From: CADEEX01 sp964577955
Lineage (GTDB): Bacteria; Acidobacteriota; Vicinamibacteria; Vicinamibacterales; CAVVIG01
Length of the DNA stretch: 64,000 nucleotides
Direction of reading: 5' to 3'
NCBI GenBank assembly: GCA_964577955.1
Contig: CAZOAZ010000008.1
Coordinates: 62,001 to 126,000 of the forward strand
Positions 49,625 to 58,397 of the stretch are shown here, piece after piece. A model generated the notes under the pieces. It was not told the origin of the DNA, made no database searches, and was given only the letters and a program-made list of their open reading frames with translations. How positions within the stretch are numbered: position 1 is the stretch's first letter; each line of letters opens with the position of its first letter. A program made the translations under genes and the position numbers.

Positions 49625-51175
49625 GTGGAAGAGGAATTCGGGCCGCTGCCGCTGGGGATGACGGAAGAGGAAGCCAACGCGAAGTTCGACGAACTGCAGG
49701 CGAGGCTCGTCCCGCTCTGGTCGTCGATGAAGACGATGACGCAGGACGAGCAGACGATCGTCGTCGTCCCCTCCATCAACACGGAAGCCAAGAGCAGCGG
49801 CGTCCGTCAGGAAGCGCTCGAGGAGCGGTTCCTCTTCCTCCTGCTCCTGCTCCGCCAGCCGCGGGCGCGCGTCATCTACGTCACCTCGATGGCGATTCAC
49901 CAGGACGTGATCGACTACTACCTCGATCTCCTCCCGGGAGTCTTTTCCGGCCACGCAAAGAAACGGCTGTTCCTGATCTCGCCGCTCGACGGCACGCAGG
50001 GCCCGCTCAGCCGCAAGCTGCTCGAGCGGCCGAAGCTGATGGAGTACATCCGCTCACTGATTCCGGATCCCAACCGCGCGCACATGGTGCCCTACAACAC
50101 CACGGAGATGGAGCGCGACCTGGCGATCAAGCTCGGCATCCCGATGTACGGCGCCGACCCGCGCACGTTCTATCTCGGCACCAAGAGCGGCTGCCGAAAG
50201 ATCTTCGGCGAAGAAGGCGTGTCCTATCCGCTCGGCATCGAGGATCTCCACTCGCCCGAAGATCTGATCAACGCGATCATGGAGATGCGCAAGCGGAAGC
50301 CGTCGATCAAGAAAGTGGTCGCGAAGCTGAATGAAGGCGTCTCTGGCCTCGGCAACGCCAACATCGATCTGGCGCACGTGCCTGCGTCGGGCAGTCCGGA
50401 CGAGAAGGCCGCGGTCAAGAAGGCGGTCGAGGCGATGGCGTTCGAGTCGCCGAAGATGACCTGGAAGCGCTACTCCGAACGCCTTACCGAGAGCGGCGGC
50501 ATCGTCGAAGAGCTGATCAGCGGCCGCGATTTCCGTAGCCCGAGCGCCCAACTCCGCATCACACCGCTCGGCGAGGTTGAAGCGCTCTCTACGCATGACC
50601 AGATGCTCGGCGGTCCGAGCGGCCAGGCCTATCTCGGATGCAAGTTCCCGGCGAGCGTCGACTACGGCCCGAAGATCATGGCCGAGTCGATGAAGGTCGG
50701 GAATCGCCTGAAGAAGGAAGGCGTCATCGGCCGCTTCGCGCTCGATTTCGTCACGGTGCTGAACGACAAGGACGAGTGGGAGGTCTACGCGATCGAGATC
50801 AACCTCCGCAAAGGCGGCACGACGCACCCATTCTTGACGCTGCAGTTCCTGACGGACGGTGCCTATGACGCGGAGGCCGGCGTGTTCCGCACGCCGCGCG
50901 GCGAGGTCAAGGCGTTCATCGCCAGCGACCACGTCCACTCGCCGAACTACCGCTCCTTCACACACAACGATCTCTTCGACATCGTCGCGCGTCATGGCCT
51001 GCACTTCGATCAGTCGCGGCAGAAGGGCGTCGTGTTCCACATGGTCAACGGTGTGGGCGAACAGGGAGCACTGGGGCTGACTGCGGTCGGCAATTCGCGC
51101 GAAGAGGCCGAAGAGCTCTACAAGCGGACTGTTGCGGTCCTCGACGAGGAAGCCGCGAAGGCACGTGCCTTGTAG
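49625..51175 (+). CDS. PGM1-type ATP-grasp peptide ligase
   Basis: A 516-residue protein. The N-terminal third (TIVVVPSINTEAKSS, ARVIYVTSMAIHQDVIDYYLDLLPGV) is the substrate domain of the pheganomycin PGM1-like family. The ATP-grasp core carries KKVVAKLNEGVSGLGNA and a metal site in YAIEINLRKGGTTHPF. The C-terminus (GVVFHMVNGVGEQGALGLTAVGNS) is the PGM1_C signature. Such enzymes ligate amino acids or peptides to carboxylates. Start GTG 49625 has AGGAG five nucleotides upstream. No peptide precursor gene is visible next to it. Confidence 0.85.
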   Translation: MEEEFGPLPLGMTEEEANAKFDELQARLVPLWSSMKTMTQDEQTIVVVPSINTEAKSSGVRQEALEERFLFLLLLLRQPRARVIYVTSMAIHQDVIDYYLDLLPGVFSGHAKKRLFLISPLDGTQGPLSRKLLERPKLMEYIRSLIPDPNRAHMVPYNTTEMERDLAIKLGIPMYGADPRTFYLGTKSGCRKIFGEEGVSYPLGIEDLHSPEDLINAIMEMRKRKPSIKKVVAKLNEGVSGLGNANIDLAHVPASGSPDEKAAVKKAVEAMAFESPKMTWKRYSERLTESGGIVEELISGRDFRSPSAQLRITPLGEVEALSTHDQMLGGPSGQAYLGCKFPASVDYGPKIMAESMKVGNRLKKEGVIGRFALDFVTVLNDKDEWEVYAIEINLRKGGTTHPFLTLQFLTDGAYDAEAGVFRTPRGEVKAFIASDHVHSPNYRSFTHNDLFDIVARHGLHFDQSRQKGVVFHMVNGVGEQGALGLTAVGNSREEAEELYKRTVAVLDEEAAKARAL

Positions 51176-51184
51176 TCGGACAGC

Positions 51185-51278
51185 GGTGGCGTCCGGCTTT
51201 AGCCGGATTGCGAGTGATCTCGGTAGGGACAGGCTTCCACCTCCGCCAAGGCTACGGCGGACAAGTCAGCCTGTCCGT
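51185..51278. repeat. Two palindromes, the second interrupted by a third
   Basis: 51185-51209 is GGTGGCGTCCGGCTTTAGCCGGATT. 51221-51278 is GGTAGGGACAGGCTT..CAGCCTGTCCG split by CCACCTCCGCCAAGGCTACGGCGGACAAGT. Confidence 0.8.
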
Positions 51279-51281
51279 CTT

Positions 51282-52112
51282 ATGAATCGCCGCCATTTCA
51301 TCCTGACTGGCGCGGCCGTCCTGGCTCGTCCGGCCCTCGCATCTGCGGCCGAACTCAAGGCCGGGACCATTTCGGCGTTCAATCGGTATCAGGCGGCCGC
51401 CGAGGCGTCGATCACCGCTGACTTCGCGGCTGACCGCTTTCTGCGCGGCATTCGCGGCAACGAAGCGCACCAGCGCGAGAGCCTGGCTCAGCTCCGTCGC
51501 GGCCAGGTCGTCGTCGAGAAGCTCACGGTCCTGGACGCCTCACGCAAGCGCATCGACATTCCCGACGGACTGCTCCACCACTGGGTCGCGACGGCGTTCA
51601 ACCCCGGCATCCGTCTCGACCAGGCGGTCGCGATGATGCAGGACTACGACGACCACTCGGAGCTATTCCGCCCCAACGTCGTCCGCTCGAAGACGCTGGA
51701 GCACGCCGGCGATCACTTCAAGATCTTCCTTCGCTTTTTTTTCAAGAAGGTGATCTCGGTCACCGTCAACACCGAATCCACGGCGGACTTCACCCGTCAC
51801 GCCCCGGACCGCGTGAGCAGCGCCATCCGCAGCACGAAGATCAACGAAGTCGAGAATCCGGACGGCCCGAACGAACGCGAGCTGCCGGTCGGTCAGGATG
51901 GTGGATTCCTGTGGCGGCTGAACACCTACTGGCGGTTCCTGGAGCGAGACGGTGGGACCTACGTTGAGTGTGAGTCGCTGACGCTCACACGCGGCATTCC
52001 GATGGGGCTCGGCTGGATCATCGGTCCGTTCATCACCAGCATCCCGCGAGAGACGCTGACCATGACGCTGGAAGCAACCCGGCGGGGACTGCAAAAACCG
52101 ACGTCACGCTGA
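51282..52112 (+). CDS. Tat-exported protein of unknown function
   Basis: A 276-residue protein with a twin-arginine signal (NRRHFILTGAAVLARPALASA). The mature part has no known catalytic motif. KVISVTVNTESTADFTRH and WRLNTYWRFLERDGGTYVECESLTLTRGIPMGLG resemble lipid-binding SRPBCC/START-like strands. It follows the ATP-grasp gene after a repeat cluster, so co-transcription is doubtful. Confidence 0.72.
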   Translation: MNRRHFILTGAAVLARPALASAAELKAGTISAFNRYQAAAEASITADFAADRFLRGIRGNEAHQRESLAQLRRGQVVVEKLTVLDASRKRIDIPDGLLHHWVATAFNPGIRLDQAVAMMQDYDDHSELFRPNVVRSKTLEHAGDHFKIFLRFFFKKVISVTVNTESTADFTRHAPDRVSSAIRSTKINEVENPDGPNERELPVGQDGGFLWRLNTYWRFLERDGGTYVECESLTLTRGIPMGLGWIIGPFITSIPRETLTMTLEATRRGLQKPTSR

Positions 52113-52140
52113 ACGCCTGCGGGGCTATCTCAACGCTGAA

Positions 52141-52627
52141 CGCGGAGAGCGCCGAGGGCGCCGAGATCATCTCAGGGGGTAATGTCGTACTTGATGGAGA
52201 CATCGTTCCACTGCCCCCAACTGACAATGCCGCCGACGAGATTTCTACACTGCTCACAGACAATCAAAAGACGTGTGTCGCTGATCCACTTGATGCTGAT
52301 ATCAGCCCCGTAGTCGGTCCCACCAAACACGTAGTCCCCAAACGGGCTCCCACGCGATCGCAGCCGGACACCACGCGAACCCGCATCCGTCGCCATTGCA
52401 AACGTGTCCACCACAACTTCGGCCACGACGCTGCGCGAAGGATTCTCTGCGGCCATGGCAATCACGCCTCGACCGAATCCCCAGAGATACATCACGCCGA
52501 CCACCACCACCACTCCTACAGTGGCCGCGGCCGCAACCGGTAGGCGTGCGCGCGCGATCTGGGAATACGACACGTTAGCCTGAGCGTCGGAGTTCAAAAG
52601 CCATCTCTCGACTCGGCGCTCTCCGCG
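52141..52627. mobile_element. Possible miniature element: 16-bp inverted repeats around one small gene
   Basis: CGCGGAGAGCGCCGAG (52141-52156) and its exact inverted copy (52612-52627) bracket a single 141-residue gene of visibly lower GC. No transposase and no target duplication are seen. Similar CTCCGCG/CGCGGAG words belong to a dispersed repeat family, so chance placement is possible. Confidence 0.35.
52172..52597 (-). CDS. Single-pass membrane protein of unknown function
   Basis: A 141-residue protein: a short N-terminus, one transmembrane helix (VAAAATVGVVVVVGVMYLWGFG, about residues 20-41), then an extracytoplasmic domain with TDYGADISIKWISDTRLLIVCEQC and two nearby cysteines. The family is not recognised. 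Base composition is lower in GC than its neighbours, and the gene lies between 16-bp inverted repeats, both hinting at recent gain. Confidence 0.65.
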   Translation of the reverse strand: MNSDAQANVSYSQIARARLPVAAAATVGVVVVVGVMYLWGFGRGVIAMAAENPSRSVVAEVVVDTFAMATDAGSRGVRLRSRGSPFGDYVFGGTDYGADISIKWISDTRLLIVCEQCRNLVGGIVSWGQWNDVSIKYDITP

Positions 52628-52657
52628 CCCTCTGCGTACAGCGTGACATCGTGAATG

Positions 52658-53719
52658 CTACTTGCTGCCGCGGGCCTGCTGGGCGGTCGCGAGCTTTTCG
52701 AGGATCGGTTCGGTCTGCTCGACTGAAATACAGGCGTCGGTGATGCTCTGGCCGTAGGTGGCCGACTGGCCGGGCACGTAGTCCTGGCGCCCTTCGACGA
52801 GATGGCTCTCGAGCATGACGCCGAAGATTCGCCACGAGCCGCTCGCCACCTGTTCGGCGACCGACTGCGCGACATCCACCTGCTTGCGGTGATCCTTGAG
52901 GCTGTTGCCGTGCGAGCAGTCGACCATGACGGTGCCGGGCAGCTGCTTGGCTTCGAGCTTGGCGCAGACCTTGGCGACATGCTCGGCGTCGTAGTTCGGC
53001 CCAGTGCGGCTGCCGCCGCGCAGGATCACGTGGCAGGTGTCGTTGCCGGCGGTCTGGAAGATCGCCGACGCCCCTTGCTTGGTGACCGACGGGAACCAGT
53101 GCGGAGAGCGCGCGGCCAACAACGCGTCGATCGCGACCTGCACGTTACCGTCGGTTCCGTTCTTGAACCCGACCGGCATCGACAGACCGGACGCCAGCTC
53201 GCGGTGGACCTGGCTCTCGGTCGTGCGCGCGCCGATCGCGACCCAGGCGGTGAGGTCGGAAATGTGCTGCGGGACCTGCGTGTCGAGATACTCGGAGCCA
53301 GTCGGCAAGCCGAGTTCGTTCACCTCGAGAAGCAGCTTGCGGGCGAGACGAAGCCCCTTGTTGATGTGGAAGCTCTCGTCAAGATCGGGATCGTTGATGA
53401 GCCCTTTCCACCCTACCGAAGTCCGCGGCTTCTCAAAATAGGTCCGCATCACGACGATCAACGCGTCGCGGTAGCGAACCGCCAGCTTCTGCAGCCGTTC
53501 CGCGTAGTCCATCGCGGCCTTGACGTCGTGAATCGAGCACGGCCCGGCGACAACGACCAGGCGCGGGTCGGTCCCCTTCAGCGAATTGCCAATCGCCTGA
53601 CGGGCGTCCGCCACGATGTTCGAGGCGCACTCGCTGATTGGAATCTCCTCGGCCAGGACCGCCGGGGCGATGAGCGAGCGGACGTTGGTGATGCGAAGGT
53701 CGTCGGTTCTGCGGATCAT
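52658..53719 (-). CDS. aroG: 3-deoxy-D-arabino-heptulosonate 7-phosphate (DAHP) synthase, class I
   Basis: A 353-residue enzyme of the AroF/G/H type. It condenses phosphoenolpyruvate and erythrose-4-phosphate, the first step of aromatic amino-acid synthesis. Motifs are VVAGPCSIHD, MRTYFEKPRTSVGWKG, WVAIGARTTESQVHRE, FKNGTDG, ILRGGSRTGPNY, MVDCSHGNS and VMLESHLVEG. Full length; feedback-site identity (Phe, Tyr or Trp) is not decided. Start ATG 53719. Confidence 0.93.
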   Translation of the reverse strand: MIRRTDDLRITNVRSLIAPAVLAEEIPISECASNIVADARQAIGNSLKGTDPRLVVVAGPCSIHDVKAAMDYAERLQKLAVRYRDALIVVMRTYFEKPRTSVGWKGLINDPDLDESFHINKGLRLARKLLLEVNELGLPTGSEYLDTQVPQHISDLTAWVAIGARTTESQVHRELASGLSMPVGFKNGTDGNVQVAIDALLAARSPHWFPSVTKQGASAIFQTAGNDTCHVILRGGSRTGPNYDAEHVAKVCAKLEAKQLPGTVMVDCSHGNSLKDHRKQVDVAQSVAEQVASGSWRIFGVMLESHLVEGRQDYVPGQSATYGQSITDACISVEQTEPILEKLATAQQARGSK

Positions 53720-53765
53720 CTATCCCTACAGGATACCGTAGGGCCGAGGCGGATGGCTACGCTGC

Positions 53766-53790
53766 AATCCGGCTAAAGCCGGACGCCACC
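53766..53790. repeat. GGTGGCGTCCGGCTTTAGCCGGATT palindrome
   Basis: Same family as 16420, 51185 and 59563, between the DAHP synthase start and the end of the MmgE/PrpD gene. Confidence 0.9.
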
Positions 53791-53839
53791 GGAGTGACGG
53801 ACGCCAGCGGTGTGCCCGACGCCACCGGCATGGGCGCGG

Positions 53840-55369
53840 CTACGCCATTGATTGAATCAATTCGCCGAGCGATGACTGTGTATCGACGGACTCGATCAGC
53901 TGCAGCGCGCGGGCGATGCGAGCCGGGGTCAGCACCAGCTGTGCGCAGTCTTCGAACTTGGCGTGCAGTTCCTCGCGCGTGAACGGACGATCGGGGCCGC
54001 CACGATACTTGTCGTCCGACGGCTGGACCAGCTTGCGCCCGTCAACCAGATCGACTTCGACGATGCTGCGGATTTTGTCGAAGCCTTGCGCCTCGATCTG
54101 CGCATCGAAGACGTTCGTCACCTTCGGCATCATCGCCTGGACCGCCGCGCTCGACACGAATTCGTCCGTGAACTCGCGCACGCCGGCGCGCCGCCGCAGC
54201 AGGACGCTGCTCAGGAGAAACGGAACGCAGAACTTGGCTTCGAGCTCGGTCTTGGCCGTCGTGTAGCGCAGCGGGTTGAGGATGTTGGATCCGGCGCGCA
54301 AGCGGATCGCCTTGACCTGCTCCGGCTTGAGGTCGTGTTTCGACACCAGCGCCAGCATCGCGTCCATGCTCGGATGCGAGAGCACGCCGCACGGGTACGG
54401 TTTCACCGAAATCCCCGGCTTGACGATCGTGTACGGATTGCCAAGCACCGGAATCAGCCGGTCGATGTCGGCGCCGCCGCCGAGCACCTGAAAGAATCCC
54501 CACTCGCCGTCGAGCCCGTCGGCCCCACCGGTGAATCCCTTGGCCGCAATCTCCGCCGCGAAGACACCGGCTTCTGACGCCCGGGCGACATGCAGCGGCT
54601 TGGTCATCGATCCGAAGTTCACGCGGATGCCGCTCGACAGGCTGGCCGCGATGGAGAGCATGTGCGCGTTCTGCGCTTCGGTCAGCTTCCGCAGCTTGGC
54701 CGCCGCCGCCGCCGCGCCGAACGTCCCGATGGTGCCGGACGAGTGGAAGCCCTTGTTGTAGTGATCCGGATCGATCGCTTCCGCAATCTTGCACTCGACT
54801 TCGACACCAACCAGGAACGCCTCGAGAAACGCCTGACCGCTCGCCCCGTCGCGCTCGGCCACGGCGAGCGCCGCCGACATCGCCGGCACGGTCGGATGCG
54901 TCAGCAGCCCGTACGTCCGATCCGCCGTCGTCGAGAGCTGCGTGTCGTCGAAGTCCATCGCGTGGCCGCTGGCGCCGTTGGCGAGCGCGGCATAGGACGC
55001 CGACGACTTGAGTCCGCCTGTCCCAAGCAGCGTGGCTTCCTTCCGATCTGTCGCTACCTTCACATACTCGCGGACGATGTGGCTGCCTTCGACCGTGGAC
55101 CCGGCCAGCGTGACGCCGAAGCCGTCGATGAGACAGCGCTTGCCCTGAGCAATCACCTCAGGCGGCATGCGCCGGATGTCCGCGTTCGCAATGAATCGCG
55201 CCAGGGCCGCCGTCGTCCCCTTGATGGCCGCCTTTTCCATCTTCTTCGGCTTGGGCGGTACGACCGGAGCCTGGGCGTCAACGATCCGCGCGCCGACGGC
55301 CGATGCGGCGACCACACCTGCTGTACCGTGGGCGACTGAGCGGACAAACTGTTTGCGGGTGATTTTCAT
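53840..55369 (-). CDS. MmgE/PrpD-family protein with export signal
   Basis: A 509-residue protein. After a Tat-like leader (ITRKQFVRSVAHGTAGVVAASAV; only one Arg pair position is kept as Arg-Lys) comes a complete MmgE/PrpD domain: LIDGFGVTLAGS, ANGASGHAMDFDDTQLS, SSGTIGTFGAAAAAAKL, and KPYPCGVLSHPSMDA. Family members include 2-methylcitrate dehydratase, which is cytoplasmic; here an exported hydratase or racemase of unknown substrate is likely. Confidence 0.85.
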   Translation of the reverse strand: MKITRKQFVRSVAHGTAGVVAASAVGARIVDAQAPVVPPKPKKMEKAAIKGTTAALARFIANADIRRMPPEVIAQGKRCLIDGFGVTLAGSTVEGSHIVREYVKVATDRKEATLLGTGGLKSSASYAALANGASGHAMDFDDTQLSTTADRTYGLLTHPTVPAMSAALAVAERDGASGQAFLEAFLVGVEVECKIAEAIDPDHYNKGFHSSGTIGTFGAAAAAAKLRKLTEAQNAHMLSIAASLSSGIRVNFGSMTKPLHVARASEAGVFAAEIAAKGFTGGADGLDGEWGFFQVLGGGADIDRLIPVLGNPYTIVKPGISVKPYPCGVLSHPSMDAMLALVSKHDLKPEQVKAIRLRAGSNILNPLRYTTAKTELEAKFCVPFLLSSVLLRRRAGVREFTDEFVSSAAVQAMMPKVTNVFDAQIEAQGFDKIRSIVEVDLVDGRKLVQPSDDKYRGGPDRPFTREELHAKFEDCAQLVLTPARIARALQLIESVDTQSSLGELIQSMA

Positions 55370-55384
55370 GGTTGTCTCTCGGGC

Positions 55385-55490
55385 TCAGACACCCGGCGAT
55401 CGTTCCGGTGTCCGACCCCGGCTACGGTAGGGACAGGCTTTAGCCTGTCCGTCCACGCGACGCGGACAGCCTAAAGGCTGTCCCTACCGA
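55385..55490. repeat. GGTGTCnGAC words and a long ACAGGCTTTAGCCTGT inverted pair
   Basis: 55425-55451 (GGTAGGGACAGGCTTTAGCCTGTCCG) faces 55463-55490 (CGGACAGCCTAAAGGCTGTCCCTACCG). The two copies can form one long hairpin downstream of the propeller gene ending at 55499. Confidence 0.85.
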
Positions 55491-55498
55491 GGTGCAAT

Positions 55499-56626
55499 CT
55501 AGCGAAACACTCCCGTGTGACCGAGCGAGTATCGCCCGGGCTGCGGGTAGACGCAGAGGCCATGCGGACCCTTGCCGACCGGGATTTTCGCGAGAAGTTT
55601 CCCGTCGCGCGTGTCGATGGCGTAGACCTCGGCGTTGTAGCGGCCCGACAGCCAGAGCGTGTTGCCATCCGCCGACACGCCGCCCATGTCCGGGCTGCCG
55701 CCGCCGGGAATCTTCCACGTCGTCGCGATCTTGCGGGTCGCGAAGTCGAGCAGCGACACGGTCCCTTCACCGCGATTCGACACATACATGTGTTTCGAAT
55801 CGCGGCTGACGTACAGGCCGTGCGTGCCCTTCCCCACCGGCAGGAAGCCGATCTTCGTGAAGGTCTCGCCGTCGATCATGTGGAGGCCGTTCGCCATCAT
55901 GTCGGCGACGTAGAACACCTTGCCGTCCGGCGACAACTTCACGTCCTGCGGCATGTTGCCGTTGCCGACGCTCAGCCGACCAACAACCGCCTGCGTCGCC
56001 ACGTCGACCTTGATCATCGCGCCGCCGAACTCGCAGCTGGCGATGAAGTAGGTGCCGTCCGCCGAGAAGTCGAGGTGATCGACGCCGTTGCAGTTCGGCA
56101 CCGACAGCGTGTTCTTGAGATCCATGGTCCACGGATCGCGGAACATGATCTTCCGCAGCTGCTCGGCGATGACCATCGAGTACTTCCCATCCGGCGTGAA
56201 GTACATGTTGTAGGGATCGTCGGCCTTGAGCGTCTTCCCCAGCTTTCCGGTCGCCGGATCGAGCTCGGTCACCGTGTCGCTCTTGTCGTTCAGCACCCAC
56301 AACATCTTCATGTCGTAGGACGGGACGACGTGCTGCGGCTGACGGCCGACGGTGAGCGTCTCGACCACCTTGAAGGTCGCCGGATCGATGACGCTGACCG
56401 TGTGGCTCTCGGTATTGGGCACGTACACACGCGGCAGAAAGTTCTTGACGACCGGACTGAGCGCGTTCGGCCGATCCGCGGCGTAGATGTCGTTCGGATC
56501 CAGGATCGGCATCATCCCCGCGAGCGGCGGGCGCGTCTGAGCCTGGACGACGATGAGCGTGGCGGCGGCGACGAGCGCGAGCGACAGCGCTCCGCCGGCG
56601 AGACGATGACGAATCCGGGTCCCCAT
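55499..56626 (-). CDS. Exported YVTN-type beta-propeller protein
   Basis: A 375-residue protein with signal peptide (GGALSLALVAAATLIVVQAQ) and about seven propeller repeats: PRVYVPNTESHTVSVIDPATFKVV shows the YVTN style, then MLWVLNDKSDTVTELDPATGK, GTYFIASCEFGG, KVFYVADMMANGLHMIDGE, and KHMYVSNRGEGTVSLLD. Such proteins are often paired with redox enzymes or S-layer functions; none adjoins. It begins nine nucleotides after the aminotransferase gene, probably in one operon. Confidence 0.85.
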   Translation of the reverse strand: MGTRIRHRLAGGALSLALVAAATLIVVQAQTRPPLAGMMPILDPNDIYAADRPNALSPVVKNFLPRVYVPNTESHTVSVIDPATFKVVETLTVGRQPQHVVPSYDMKMLWVLNDKSDTVTELDPATGKLGKTLKADDPYNMYFTPDGKYSMVIAEQLRKIMFRDPWTMDLKNTLSVPNCNGVDHLDFSADGTYFIASCEFGGAMIKVDVATQAVVGRLSVGNGNMPQDVKLSPDGKVFYVADMMANGLHMIDGETFTKIGFLPVGKGTHGLYVSRDSKHMYVSNRGEGTVSLLDFATRKIATTWKIPGGGSPDMGGVSADGNTLWLSGRYNAEVYAIDTRDGKLLAKIPVGKGPHGLCVYPQPGRYSLGHTGVFR

Positions 56627-56634
56627 TGACTCCC

Positions 56635-57927
56635 TCACGCCATCTGGTGGCGTTCGCTCAGAATCTTCTCGCTCGCCGCGACGAGCGTGCAGAGCGCGAG
56701 CCCCGTCGCGGCCTGCTGCGCTTCCTCGATATTCGGGAACGACGGCGCCACGCGGATGTTGCGATCGTGCGGATCCTTCCCCTGGGGATAGGTCGCGCCC
56801 GGCGGGACCACCGTGATGCCCGCTTCCTTGCCGAGCGTGATGACGCGCTTGGCGCATCCGTCCATCACGTCCAGGCTGATGAAATACCCGCCGTCCGGCT
56901 CGGTCCACTTCGCGACGCCTTTGCCGCCGAGGAGCGAGCGGAACGTGTCCTGCACCATCTTGAACTTCGGCGCGAGAATCGCCCGGTGCCGATCCATCAG
57001 GGCATGGAGGCCGGCTTCGTTTTTCAACAGACGGACGTGACGCAGCTGGTTGATCTTGTCGGGGCCGATGCTCTGCCGCTCCATCTGCTTCAACAGCCAC
57101 GCGACGTTGGCCGGAGATGACGCGAAGAACGAGACGCCGCTGCCGGCAAACGTGATCTTCGATGTTGACGCGTAGATGAACGCGCGATCGGGATGGCCGG
57201 CGCGCGCGCAGGCGTCGAGGATGTTCGCCACGTCGGGTTTCCTAGTGGTCAGGTGATGCACCGCATACGCGTTGTCCCACATCAGGCGGAAGTCCGGCGC
57301 CGCGGTTCGCATGCTGGCCAGCCGCTCGACGACGGCTTCGGCGTAGACGTCCCCGGTCGGGTTGCTGTACTTCGGCATGCACCACATGCCCTTGATCGAC
57401 GCGTCGCCCGCGACGAGCCGCTCGACTTCCTCCATGTCCGGTCCATGACCGGTGAGGCGGACCGGAATCATCTTGATCCCGAAGCCCTCGCAGATCGTGA
57501 AATGCCGGTCGTAGCCTGGCACCGGACACAGGAAGGTCACTTGACCGTGGCTCCATGCCGCGGAGCTTCCCGGCACGCCGTGCAGCGTCGCCCACGCCAG
57601 CGTGTCGTGCATCATCGCGAGCGAGGAATTGTTCCCGGCGATCACGCGATCGACCGGAGCGCCCAGGACCGGCGCGAAAATCGCGCGCAGTTCAGGCAGC
57701 CCTTGCAGCCCGCCGTAGTTGCGGCAATCGGATCCGTCGGCGGCGGTGTAATCCGCGGCGCCCGGCAACGACAGCAGATCGTTTGACAGGTCGAGTTGTT
57801 CACTGGACGGCTTGCCGCGGCCCAGATTGAGATTCAGTTTGCGGGCTTTGAAAGCGTCGTAATCGTGGCGGGCACGGTCGTGGAAAGCCCGGAGTTCCCC
57901 GCTTTCCAGATTCTTGATGTCAGACAT
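56635..57927 (-). CDS. PLP-dependent aminotransferase (PF12897-like aspartate type)
   Basis: A 430-residue aminotransferase. NLNLGRGKPSSEQLDLS is characteristic of this bacterial aspartate-aminotransferase subfamily. AGNNSSLAMMHD binds phosphate, MPKYSNPTGDVY and LMWDNAYAVHHL hold the Asn and Asp/Tyr cofactor contacts, and YASTSKITFAGSG the Schiff-base Lys. IRVAPSFPN carries the substrate-binding Arg. ATG 57927; the frame upstream is not supported. Probably first gene of an operon with the YVTN propeller. Confidence 0.87.
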   Translation of the reverse strand: MSDIKNLESGELRAFHDRARHDYDAFKARKLNLNLGRGKPSSEQLDLSNDLLSLPGAADYTAADGSDCRNYGGLQGLPELRAIFAPVLGAPVDRVIAGNNSSLAMMHDTLAWATLHGVPGSSAAWSHGQVTFLCPVPGYDRHFTICEGFGIKMIPVRLTGHGPDMEEVERLVAGDASIKGMWCMPKYSNPTGDVYAEAVVERLASMRTAAPDFRLMWDNAYAVHHLTTRKPDVANILDACARAGHPDRAFIYASTSKITFAGSGVSFFASSPANVAWLLKQMERQSIGPDKINQLRHVRLLKNEAGLHALMDRHRAILAPKFKMVQDTFRSLLGGKGVAKWTEPDGGYFISLDVMDGCAKRVITLGKEAGITVVPPGATYPQGKDPHDRNIRVAPSFPNIEEAQQAATGLALCTLVAASEKILSERHQMA

Positions 57928-57971
57928 GAGTCCTCTCGAGAGAGGAAAAGCGTACCACAGGAAACGATGCG

Positions 57972-58037
57972 GCGTGCACGGTGCACGGGTGCACGGTGCA
58001 GGTGCGGGGTGCGGGGTGCGGCGTGCGCGGTGCGCCC
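57972..58037. repeat. 7-nt tandem array (GTGCACG/GTGCGGG)
   Basis: GTGCACG, GTGCACGG, GTGCAG, then GTGCGGG, GTGCGGG, GTGCGGC, GTGCGCG, GTGCGCC between divergent genes. Confidence 0.75.
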
Positions 58038-58077
58038 TCGCATCCGGAGCTGACGATACGATGCTCGGGCTTTCGCC

Positions 58078-58083
58078 GATAAT
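58078..58083 (+). promoter_or_regulatory. Candidate -10 box (GATAAT) for the gene at 58091
   Basis: GATAAT ends seven nucleotides before the ATG; no ribosome-binding site lies between. Confidence 0.4.
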
Positions 58084-58090
58084 AAGTGCC

Positions 58091-58387
58091 ATGTCTGACA
58101 GTGGGGCGCCCAAGTCTGCGTATGAACTCGCCATGGAACGGCTGCGGAAGAAGGACGAAGCCGCCGGCGTCGAGCACAAACCGGTGACCGAGGAACAGAA
58201 GGCGAAGATCGCCGAGATTCGCAATTTCTACGAAGCCAAGCTGGCCGAGCTGGAGGTCCTGCACCAGGGCACGCTGCGGACGACGGCCGACCCCGAGGCG
58301 CGCGCCGCGCGCGAACAGGAATACCGGCGCGACCGCGAGCGCCTCTCTTCCGAACGCGATTCCAAGATCGAAAAGGCGCGGCGGTAA
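58091..58387 (+). CDS. Small charged helical protein of unknown function
   Basis: A 98-residue protein, very rich in Glu, Lys and Arg, predicted as long alpha-helix or coiled coil (VTEEQKAKIAEIRNFYEAKLAELE, then REQEYRRDRERLSSERD). No domain is recognised. It is followed 10 nt later by the FMN hydroxyacid dehydrogenase gene, so both probably share a transcript. Confidence 0.78.
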   Translation: MSDSGAPKSAYELAMERLRKKDEAAGVEHKPVTEEQKAKIAEIRNFYEAKLAELEVLHQGTLRTTADPEARAAREQEYRRDRERLSSERDSKIEKARR

Positions 58388-58397
58388 CCACGCGTCC

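Noticed and set aside
49625..52112. Ribosomal peptide natural-product cluster around the PGM1-type ligase
   Set aside because: No precursor-like small gene, protease or further tailoring enzyme accompanies the ATP-grasp gene.
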